In this document: piece after piece, positions 31,267 through 40,022 of the stretch
Layout: the number at the start of each line of letters is the position of its first letter
How positions within the stretch are numbered: the stretch's first letter is position 1
From: Cylicocyclus nassatus
Lineage: Eukaryota; Nematoda; Chromadorea; Rhabditida; Strongylidae
Assembly (NCBI GenBank): GCA_958299035.1
Contig: CATQJL010000001.1
Location: forward strand, 25,348,852-25,412,851
Direction: 5' to 3'
DNA: 64,000 bases
Made by a program: the position numbers and the translations under genes
The notes under the pieces: generated by a model
Database searches by the model: none
Told to the model about the DNA's origin: nothing
Seen by the model: the letters and a program-made list of their open reading frames with translations, nothing else

Positions 31267-31747
31267 CGGGTTCTCCATCCTTTCTTTGGAACTCGGCAAA
31301 AAAGCTCAAATTTTTTTTCCTCCAACAACTCATATACCCACACTTTCTATTCGCGCATGTCACATCTACGCCCTTTTAATGCGAGGTTACATGAAAACAA
31401 ACAAAATATGTGACTGGAGCAAAGTCTCCCCCTATTTATTGTCTTTCATGGCGTAGGAAAAGCCTGGCCAGGTATCAGCGTCACCCTCGCATGTAACGTA
31501 AATACATTTAATAGTGGCAGCTCATTCGCGCGCAACTTAATGAATGTATTTCAATAATTGGAAAATTTGCTTACATCAAGTAATAATGTTACCCTGCACT
31601 CAAAAAAAAGAGGCAACAATTTATTGGCATTCTTCCCCATTCTTTCTTCTCCTCCCCCCCCCCCACAAAAAAAGGGGAAGCCATAATTTTTAACATCCAA
31701 CCTTTCTCTCCTCCGTCGCGTTGCTAACCTACTTTTATGTTGCAGAT

Positions 31748-32347
31748 ATGTCTCCTCTAACCAACAAAATCAACGATTTAATGATGATCGGTAATAACGC
31801 CCGCAAACATGAACGTACAGACGATCGCTACCATTATTTGGGACGGATGCCTTCCTCCCTTTCCCAACAACACCGATGGTGTTATGTTCTACGACTCTCA
31901 ACGATCATAGAGTTGTTAGAAGGCGAGAAGTTGAGCCAAATCTCGGACTATCGCATCACCGCCTACATTTATCTCATAATCCAAGATGCAGTTAACGCCT
32001 TCGACGGCGCAACCGGGGAAACTATTACAGATATCTGGAGCGTGCGAATCCTCAAAGACCGCTGCTATCAACTTTACTGCTGGTGCCGGAAATGTCTATC
32101 TCGTACGACCATAGCCAACCATCTGCTCCATACGGCCAAAGCAGAAGCAGTTTAATGTGACGCGCCCCTCTTGGAAACTGGCATAGGACGCGAGTCCTGC
32201 ATTCGGACTTTAGAGCAGGTATGGCTCCTGATGCCAAAACAACAAATGTATCAGGAACACCGACTTCTGCGGGAGAAGCTCAACTCCAGCCCCGCACCTA
32301 CCTCCCGACCAACCAGCGCCTGTTCCAACTGGCAAATACTGGAATAG
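31748..32347 (+). pseudogene. ORF1 zinc-finger-like protein of element C, with one in-frame stop
   Basis: The ATG is preceded by TTTTATGTTGCAG, a good splice acceptor. The frame is open to TAA 32153-32155, then continues open to TAG at 32345. Landmarks: YVLRLSTIIELLE, AVNAFDGATGE, YCWCRKCLSRTTIANHLLH (Cys-x2-Cys-x8-His) and, after the stop, LEQVWLLMP. The order equals that of ORF1 at 12690. The stop before the EQxWL segment is also present, as TGA, in element B. Confidence 0.6.
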
Positions 32348-33425
32348 GAGGAAGCCATCGATGAGAATAAGCATTGAGTTCTGTGTTTACCATTTCTGTT
32401 TCGTCCGTACCATTTTTTTAAGTGAGCGCATATGTAATTGAGTAAACCCTATTCATAAGCCTGTTACTCACCCCGAAGAAAATGAAAGACGAATTGAGTC
32501 AAAGATCGCATCAACCCGCAATACAGACATCAATTAAATCAAACACAAACCCACACAAAACACGCCTAGACAACGTAGGATTCGTCCAGCTGTTTATGTT
32601 CGCAAGTACTATCGGAAATATACTCGTGTCATATTTGAAACCTCTAAAGTCACCAAGTATACGTACACACTCTAACTCTATACTTAGAACGTTCAAAACC
32701 ACAGCTTTACGAGTAATATATTGCTTGAAGTTTGAAGACCGCTTCCCCTCAAAAACTTTTGTCACCTCTCAAGTTTAAGTTTTCTCAGGTTCCAATGAAA
32801 AATTCGGGTTTAACCGACTACAAATGATGCTAAACGGCCATCTGCGACACACATATTCTAAAGCATAATCCCAAAACAGCTGTGTCCAACTATTGTAGTC
32901 AATGTACGAAGATAATCGCAATAATATCGCACTGGGTGTCTGATAACTACCGTACTCCGCATTCAAGATTAGTCTCAGTAATCCAACTAATGCGTCACAC
33001 GCGACCCTTGCTCCGCGCATAAATTATGCACCTAGTTCGCGCACTACCGTATGTCACTCGTAGAATCACAAATGAGGACGCAGCGCCCAACTTAATTAAA
33101 GCGCACCCAATTATTACCGAAGATCCCACCACGCGTGAGATGAGAGTCCATGCGTAGATTACATGAAAATTACATTCAGTGAAACACTCGGGATCACCAT
33201 CAAAAATGCACGAAAGTTGACCGACCAACTTTCTCGTATATGTATATAAGCTCGCACCACTACCGCAGCACCCTCATTCTCGCTTCAAACACCTAGCTGC
33301 CAATCGACTCCAACTCAAGCCATCACCCCCCCCCCTCTTGGAACCATCCGCTGATCTCAATAAACGTCACAACCGAAAACCAATCCATTTCAACTCACCC
33401 TCAAGACCGACGTCACTCAGCAACA
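32348..33425 (+). other. Internal spacer of element C
   Basis: No recognisable coding region. Short ORFs on the minus strand resemble nothing. TATATAAG near 33243 and a poly-C run near 33327 precede the second ORF; the former could be an internal promoter but is equally likely chance. Confidence 0.35.
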
Positions 33426-34424
33426 ATGTCAACAAACACGATTCCTGTCGCCTCCGAACGTTTCAGTCGCAAGAGATCCCGCTCGTCATCGTCATCCAGC
33501 TCTCGTCACACGCAACAATCACCTACGCTATCTTACTATCTCTCTTCTTCTTCTTCTTCTTCTTCTTCTTCTTCTTCTTCTTCTCCTTCCACCTCTCCTT
33601 CCCCTTCCTTAACTCGTTATCTCCTTTCTACTCCCACTCCTTCTGATATCGCTATAAATTTAGATGTAACATCTTCAAATAATAATCCTTCTCCTGACAT
33701 CCTCCTCGTTGTACCTGCAAAATCCGATGTGAATTCGATTGTATCTCATTCTGTTTCATCTCCTTCCCAAGTTAACGACTCTAACAATGCCACAAATCCT
33801 TCGCAAGGCACCAGTTCTCTATACGTCAATGATTCTGACAATAGAACTATCCTTCCGGAAAGCACAACCTCCCTAGTTGACAATCCTAGCATTACCGCAA
33901 ATCCTCCGGAAGGCATCACACCTTCCACAATAACTATCCACGTGCCAACAAAAGCCTCCCAAAGCTTCTTACGCCAGAGGGTACTCCTTACTACGCCCAA
34001 ACCTCCTCGTAAGAGCTTATGCACTATCGCACCACCACAACCACGCAATTGGGAGAAACCTCCTGGAGCCATCCCTAGCCTACTCAAACTATGTCTCTCT
34101 CCCCGACCGGAGCCACATGAACCCCAGTACTATTATCGCTTAAAACACGATTATCGCGGACCTACTCAGCGACGCTGTTTTAACCCAATCCCGGCACCTC
34201 TATGCCTTCTCTGCAGCCAAAGTACTCATCTTACGCGGTACTGTCAATCACCCATGCCCTTCCATAAAAGAGCCCACATACTCCTTCAAAGATACAGGCT
34301 CTGTCCTCGCTGCCTCGAGAGCCACCCCCTAAAAGAATGCACAGAGAACCCAGTGTGCTTCCGTTGCAACGCCACTGGCCACGTTACCGCCATTTGTCAA
34401 GATGCACCTGTCACATTCTTTTAG
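33426..34424 (+). CDS. Ser/Arg-rich nucleocapsid-like protein with three CCHC knuckles (332 aa)
   Basis: Intact frame. The N-terminus has RFSRKRSRSSSSS and a poly-Ser run encoded by (TTC)n at 33541-33590; the middle is Ser/Thr/Pro-rich. The C-terminal 75 residues hold CLLCSQSTHLTRYC (about 260-273), CPRCLESHPLKEC (293-305) and CFRCNATGHVTAIC (311-324), two of them exact C-x2-C-x4-H-x4-C. The arrangement with the R..ILLQRYRLC linker is that of BEL/Pao-type Gag nucleocapsids, though no capsid domain is evident. RNA binding is expected of the family. Its counterpart in element A is broken by one indel. Confidence 0.75.
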   Translation: MSTNTIPVASERFSRKRSRSSSSSSSRHTQQSPTLSYYLSSSSSSSSSSSSSSPSTSPSPSLTRYLLSTPTPSDIAINLDVTSSNNNPSPDILLVVPAKSDVNSIVSHSVSSPSQVNDSNNATNPSQGTSSLYVNDSDNRTILPESTTSLVDNPSITANPPEGITPSTITIHVPTKASQSFLRQRVLLTTPKPPRKSLCTIAPPQPRNWEKPPGAIPSLLKLCLSPRPEPHEPQYYYRLKHDYRGPTQRRCFNPIPAPLCLLCSQSTHLTRYCQSPMPFHKRAHILLQRYRLCPRCLESHPLKECTENPVCFRCNATGHVTAICQDAPVTFF

Positions 34425-34440
34425 TCCCGGGGACCGGGAC
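34424..34440 (+). promoter_or_regulatory. Conserved hairpin just before the LTR (element C)
   Basis: Identical 17-mer to 25878-25894 (GTCCCGG, GGA, CCGGGAC), here starting at the last base of the TAG stop codon and ending 17 bases before the LTR. Confidence 0.7.
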
Positions 34441-34457
34441 TTTCCGAAAGAAAATCA

Positions 34458-34623
34458 TGTAGGAAAAGCGCTAAATACGGTAATGCGCTATTGGTCCCTG
34501 CACTCTTGCCCCACCCCTCGCCAACTATATAAGCAACTAAGCCCCGCCCTCAGAGAGAGAGAGGCACCGAGCTAGCCAGCTCCGGCCGGCTCAGCGACAG
34601 ATAATCAACCACTCATTTCATTA
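34458..34623 (+). repeat. 3' LTR of element C, truncated by the assembly gap
   Basis: Near-identical to the start of the LTR at 30763, including the TATATAAG box near 34525. Preceded by the purine run GAAAGAAAA. The rest is lost in the run of Ns. Confidence 0.88.
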
Positions 34624-35123
34624 NNNNNNNNNNNNNNNNNNNNNNNNNNNNNNNNNNNNNNNNNNNNNNNNNNNNNNNNNNNNNNNNNNNNNNNNNNNNN
34701 NNNNNNNNNNNNNNNNNNNNNNNNNNNNNNNNNNNNNNNNNNNNNNNNNNNNNNNNNNNNNNNNNNNNNNNNNNNNNNNNNNNNNNNNNNNNNNNNNNNN
34801 NNNNNNNNNNNNNNNNNNNNNNNNNNNNNNNNNNNNNNNNNNNNNNNNNNNNNNNNNNNNNNNNNNNNNNNNNNNNNNNNNNNNNNNNNNNNNNNNNNNN
34901 NNNNNNNNNNNNNNNNNNNNNNNNNNNNNNNNNNNNNNNNNNNNNNNNNNNNNNNNNNNNNNNNNNNNNNNNNNNNNNNNNNNNNNNNNNNNNNNNNNNN
35001 NNNNNNNNNNNNNNNNNNNNNNNNNNNNNNNNNNNNNNNNNNNNNNNNNNNNNNNNNNNNNNNNNNNNNNNNNNNNNNNNNNNNNNNNNNNNNNNNNNNN
35101 NNNNNNNNNNNNNNNNNNNNNNN
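34624..35123. other. Assembly gap of exactly 500 N
   Basis: A round-number scaffold gap; true size unknown. The apparent 194-codon ORF spanning it is an artefact. Confidence 0.99.
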
Positions 35124-35148
35124 AAGCAGTGGTATCAACGCAGAGTAC
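35124..35148. other. cDNA-library adapter sequence (SMART-type oligonucleotide)
   Basis: The 25 bases directly after the gap start AAGCAGTGGTATCAACGC and continue AGAGTAC, which is the well-known SMART cDNA synthesis/amplification oligonucleotide. It is contamination left in a contig end, not genomic sequence. Confidence 0.93.
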
Positions 35149-35151
35149 TCC

Positions 35152-35364
35152 ATGTATCCGGGAATATGGGCCTTCGTGCGCTCGTCCATTCTCTCATCGC
35201 TATTTTTGTTCAGACCTACTTCATGTGTTCTAGAGACTTGTCTATTTCAATTTTAAGACGATGCGAGACTACGCAGCGACTTGTTAGTACACATGAATAG
35301 GTCTGAACAAAAATAGCGATGAGAGAATGGACGAGCGCACGAAGGCCCATATTCCCGGATACAT
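35152..35364. repeat. 76-bp inverted repeat next to the adapter
   Basis: 35152-35228 (TGTATCCGGGAATATGGGCC...) is repeated almost perfectly in reverse at 35289-35364, around a loop of about 60 bases. Because one arm abuts the adapter, a foldback chimera made during amplification is as likely as a real palindrome. Confidence 0.85.
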
Positions 35365-35671
35365 CGAGCAGAACAGCGTTCAATCCTCAACCCCGCTTCG
35401 AGTTCGCAGTGCTGCTGATCAAAAAGGGAAGCGGGGTGGAGGATTAAGGCCAAAATGAGCGAAATCTGGAAGAAAAAACCGTTGAGAACGGTCAAAATTC
35501 TCCAACTCCCCGCCGTTCAAAACGGTGCGGGGCGGCTGCAGCGCATGCAGCACAGTTCTGGAACTGTTCCCGCACAGTTCCCGCACAGTTCCCGCACAGT
35601 TTCAGCACAGTGCGAGAACTGTGCGGGAACAGTTCCAGAACATGGGAATCAGTATGAACGCAGCCTTATAA
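35365..35671. repeat. Short tandem/palindromic array of CGCACAGTTCC
   Basis: At about 35550-35650, CCGCACAGTT recurs several times and is then mirrored as GAACTGTGCGGGAACAGTTCC. The surrounding sequence has no recognisable gene. Confidence 0.6.
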
Positions 35672-36400
35672 AGTCAATTTTTTTATTAGGTTGAAGCGAA
35701 AGTTCTTTCGCACCAAACAATTCATAACTTCTGAACTTTCCAACCTATTGGAACGCTCTTATTTTTTTTTCTGAAAGAATAAGTCATGCTCTTTATAACG
35801 ACTTCTTAGATGCTTGCTAATGATCTGTTGCGTAGATAGGAGCTCTAGAAGAAAATTAGCCAAAATTCGAATTTTCTGTGTAGGGTCATAAATAATCTAA
35901 AACTTGCAACAAAAATCGGAGCAGTCGGTATTGTAGGTTCTTTCACCAGCTCTTTCTAACAGTGCAAAGCTTGCGCCGATTGAGCGTCTCTATGAAAAGC
36001 TACAATTTCCCTGAAAAATGCCAAAATAAACCAAAATCATCCTTTTGTATTGCTTGCTCGAAAATCGTAACTTTTCATAGAGACGTTCAATCGGCGCAAA
36101 CTTTGCACAGTCAGAAAGAGCTGGTGAAAAAACCTACAATACCTACTGCTCCGTTGTTGCAAGTTTCCGATTTTTTATGACCCTACACAGAAAATTCAAT
36201 TTTTGACCAATTTTCTTCTACCGCTCCTATCGGTGCAATAGATGATCATTAGTCAGCAATTGATGGTCTCTATAAAGAGCATGACCTACCCTTTCATATT
36301 AAAATAAGAGCGGTCCAATCGGTTAGAGAATTCAGAAATTATAAATTTTTGAATTTGGTGCGAAAGAACTTTCGGTTCAACCTAATATTATTTTTTTTGA
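35672..36400. mobile_element. Foldback element of about 0.7 kb
   Basis: About 300 bp from ATTAGGTTGAAGCGAAAGTTC (near 35685) is repeated inverted, ending GAACTTTCGGTTCAACCTAAT near 36387, with its centre near 36030. The arms have diverged by substitutions and small indels, so it is a genuine old palindrome. No target duplication was identified. Confidence 0.75.
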
Positions 36401-37738
36401 ATTCTAGAAAATTTTTTTTTCAATTTGTACCTAAATAAGGTACAAATTAGAGCACTTCATACCACGCTATTTTACCTTTTCTCTCTCCCTCCCCCCCTAG
36501 GCTCACATACCCCCTTCACCCTGGAAGGGAAACAGCCGAGACCCCCTTCACCTGGGGAGAGCCCGGCTCCCCCTTTCGCACCTATGATCGGAAGTGGACC
36601 TTAGGATAGGGCAGTTTGATGGGCAGTAATCTGGGTTACCTTGAGATAGAATTTATATTCGTTGCTCACACGATAAACATTATAATGTAGAATAATGGAA
36701 GCGCCACATTCAAAGAAACAAAAGTCATAAGAAAAAGTTGAAAACTTATGTGTCAACCTAATATACAGCAATTCTTGCACCACATTTTCAATTAGAGCTC
36801 CATTTTCCATTACGAGCAGTCTCCCCTCCCCACCCCCCCATAACGAACTTCACACTAGTCTTGCAAAAAGTTTCTGGGACGATGTTTCATCAGCGTTGAA
36901 CTCTGCCTAAATACGGAATTTACGATTTCGCTTGGAAGACCGTTCAGTAGATATAGAAGTCGGACTTGTAGCAAAACTACCACGGGGTCTACAAATATGT
37001 CGCTTGTCGGGAATGACCACCCTAATTTCTGACCATTTCTTGTAAGTTGAAACTTGCCTAAGACTGTGAGAGGAGCAAAGTTGTTTGAAGGTATATAGAC
37101 ATTTAATTTGCATGTGACCTGCGTTTCAGTTCCCCAGCAAACATAAATAAAATACGTTTTTCCGTTTAACCTACGCTTCAGGTAAATCTTAATCATTATT
37201 TACGTGCTAACATGATATGTCACGACATGACCTTCTCGTGAGATTGTGTGACCCGTATGGTGCGTTACGGTTAAAATCTTGAAATGACGAGTATATTGGA
37301 CTCACACCAAAGATGTTTGAGGTACTGAAGCTAGAAACAATTTTTCAGTAGCTTCTTAGGGCTACTGTGTATGGCTTCGGATGATAGACGACAATGCAGC
37401 TGTTTCTAACTTGTTCTTCATAAGACAGATAGAAGCAATGTTGTCGTCAACGTTTGCTGATACATATAGTCGATTCATCGCACGCAAAGACAACGTCCGT
37501 AGTAAAGCCTGTCTTTACTACGGACGTTGTCAGCTTCTCGTAGATGGAGAGGTATCTTATTTCTCTTGTTGTCTGCTCTCTTTCCACAAACTATCTTAGA
37601 CAGCAACAGCGCCGAGTCTGTACATGCGATATATCTCGTATCTCTCTCCAATTGAATAATAGGCCAAGGTAAACAGACAGACCGTGCTATACTGAAGCAA
37701 AAATCAAAAAATGCTGCTCTTTCAATACTTATATAGCA
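36401..37738. other. No recognisable gene; one perfect short hairpin
   Basis: AT-rich sequence. At 37489-37507 and 37513-37531 a perfect 19-bp stem (GACAACGTCCGTAGTAAAG) with a 5-base loop is present. The minus ORF at 36855-37196 has no recognisable content. Confidence 0.4.
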
Positions 37739-38040
37739 TTAGCTGTCTTACCTACCCGGCTCCGCTCGGCCCTGTCAAACGACTATAATAAGGTTCCCAT
37801 TCCTATCCCTCTACAACCTTTCTCTGCCCGCTTCTACATGCCAATTCCCCCTTTCCCGCTGTGTAGTAATCAGCATGCTCACTGGCATGCTCACCCCTCT
37901 GTCCCAACTCCCAGCCGCGTATCTCGAACTTTGCAGAAAATCGATGAAATCGATAAAAGCAATCGATAATTTCTGTATTTGCAGAACATGAGGTTCGGTG
38001 CATATTGTCAAAAAACTTCAATAATATCAGTCGATTCCTC
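37739..38040 (-). mobile_element. Helitron-like fragment (minus orientation)
   Basis: TTAGCTGTCTTACCTACCCGGCTCCGCTCGGCCCTGTC matches the 3' end of the Helitron at 41251, and AACTTTGCAGAAAATCGATGAAATCGATAAA matches its interior. The CAGACAGACAGA region and the other terminus are missing. Confidence 0.6.
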
Positions 38041-38305
38041 CCAGAATTTGCAGCTTTTCATTAGCTTTTGAAGCTTGAATGTAATAGAAAGAAAGTAAAT
38101 ATAGTGCAGTTTCGATAGGATATCAGCGATGGTAGACAAGAGTTTCTCAACCACTGTTAGAATTTTATCGCTGTTGTTCGTCGTTCAAGTGCAGCAGTCT
38201 TTATACTAAAAAACAAAAAGCACAAAAAAAACTGTTGCGATGCAATTACATTACGCTGTTACGTTGCTGACCCAGTATGCAATTGACGAGTTTTTGAACA
38301 TCTGA

Positions 38306-38560
38306 GTGAATTCTTTGCGAAGTAAACATTTCCGAGGAAGACTACCGACGAAATGGGCAGAAGTGTTCGTGAAACGGATAAACCAGCTGAAAAATCAGCT
38401 AAATACGATTTTTGCACTTGAAACTAGTGAAAGCAGCCACCGACGTCAACCGAGAAGATCGTGGATGTCTAAAGCGAAGACGGGGATGGATGAAAGCTTG
38501 TATGTCAAGACCCACACACCATGTGCAGACGGGTCATCTAAACATCTAAGTAAGTAAGTT
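38306..38560 (+). mobile_element. 3'-end fragment of an RTE retrotransposon
   Basis: CCGAGGAAGACTACCGACGAAATGGG followed by sequence related to 47655-47865, the 3' end of the RTE element, and ending in a (TAAG)n tail at 38548-38560. 5'-truncated insertions with a short tandem tail are typical of RTE. The same fragment lies at 58202-58460 in the other arm, so it predates the duplication. Confidence 0.75.
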
Positions 38561-40022
38561 TTGACTATGATATTGGTCTATCTTGAAACATTAGAATTTT
38601 CTTATGTTCGAATTTTGAATTTGTTTTCACAAATTTTTGGCGGGAATTCCAGAATTAATACTTATAGGTCTTCTATAACAATGTTTCCGATATTGCGCTA
38701 ATGGTCTTGCGTATGACTTTCAAATTCTCCTTCATAACTTCATCTTCTTCGAAAATCTTTCTCGAAATGTGGTATACTTAGTATTCAGATGTTTTCTGTC
38801 ATGTTGCTTCTAAATACGATAATGGTTTCACTTGCAAACTTGGAATTTTCGGTTTAACCTTATACAACTTTACCGCAAGCTTCATAAATCGATAACGAAA
38901 ACAAATTCACAAATTCTCTATCTAAGTATGAGTCTTTAAATTATCAATCTTTTAAGTATTTGAGCAACACCAGCATATGGAAAATGATGTGATAAAAACA
39001 AGTCTCAGCACTTTTTTATATTTGCAGTGATAAAAAAGGTCAATAAAGAAAAAATTCCAAGGTTTTGAGCGAAGCCATTAGACATTCAGAAACAGCTCGG
39101 TAGAAAACGGCCACGCACTGAAACTACCGAAACTTCAGTGTAATTCTCTGAAAAAGTCATTATAAAAATTTCGAAATGAAAATTCAAAGTTATAAGCAAA
39201 ACCATTAGCAACGTCATAGAAAACCCTCAAACAACAACTATGGGATTTTTGCAGGGAAATTTTTGAAAACAGTTCTAAATTCAAAAATAAAGGATTTTAC
39301 AAGATTTTAAGAGAAACCATCATCACGATCAGAAACAGGACGAGAAAATCCCCTCAAGTACAAATTTTTAAATTAGTTGGACGAATTCACTACTGAAGTT
39401 TGAGGTCGAAATTTCGTAAGAACTCCGATACCATAAAGTGTAGAATGGTGTTACCTTGTGCAGAATGGGTGGTGTTACCTTGTGTAGAATCAGCTCTCCT
39501 CGGTGAATTGGGTGTAGCGTTGCTGACAGTTCATGACCTCTCATGAACTATGATAACTAAGTGGTGGGGAGCCTATCCGGGTATGTAAGTCCCGTTCCCT
39601 CAAATTGAGACATTGCAACTCAATAAGGTATCAGCACATCAGCGCAGAACCCACGATCTCTTAGTTACAAATAGCTAGTACCGATTTAATACAAACCAAC
39701 CGAAAGCAAAAGCACACGTTACAAAACTACACATATTCAAAAAGAGGAGAAAACGAAACAAGCCTTTCAGAATGAGCAACTTTTCACAATATATTTCGCG
39801 AATTAGAGCGTCATGCACTACACATATCAAATTACAAATAACTCAAGTGTATCGTCAAACCCCTTGTAACTCATTATGCGTATTTACACCACTCGCGATT
39901 CATGACTATTTGTGATATTAGAGCCTACATATTTCCAGTAATTTCTTTTGTTTCCTTGCTCTATGCGGATAGATATGTCTCAGTCCGTGGTGCATATTCT
40001 AGAAATTGTTAAGCTGAAAAAT
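38561..40022. other. Non-coding part of the left duplication arm
   Basis: Shared with the right arm but with no conserved reading frame; downstream flank of the receptor gene. Confidence 0.4.

Larger units (their letters stand above)
30763..34623 (+). mobile_element. LTR element C: two-ORF element without pol
   Basis: 5' LTR 30763-31252, ORF1 31748-32347, Ser/Arg-rich CCHC ORF 33426-34424, hairpin 34424-34440 and 3' LTR from 34458 to the assembly gap. The LTRs are about 97% identical. No polymerase or integrase region exists between the ORFs, so mobilisation would have to be in trans. Confidence 0.8.

Noticed and set aside
33338..33646. 102-codon ORF with a poly-Phe run
   Set aside because: A shifted-frame reading of the (TTC)n poly-Ser tract of the nucleocapsid-like ORF.
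33426..34424. Calling the Ser/Arg-rich ORF a host SR splicing protein
   Set aside because: No RNA-recognition motif is present, it has three retroelement-type CCHC knuckles, and it lies between two matching LTRs.
34605..35189. 194-codon minus-strand ORF
   Set aside because: It is made almost entirely of translated Ns across the assembly gap plus adapter sequence.
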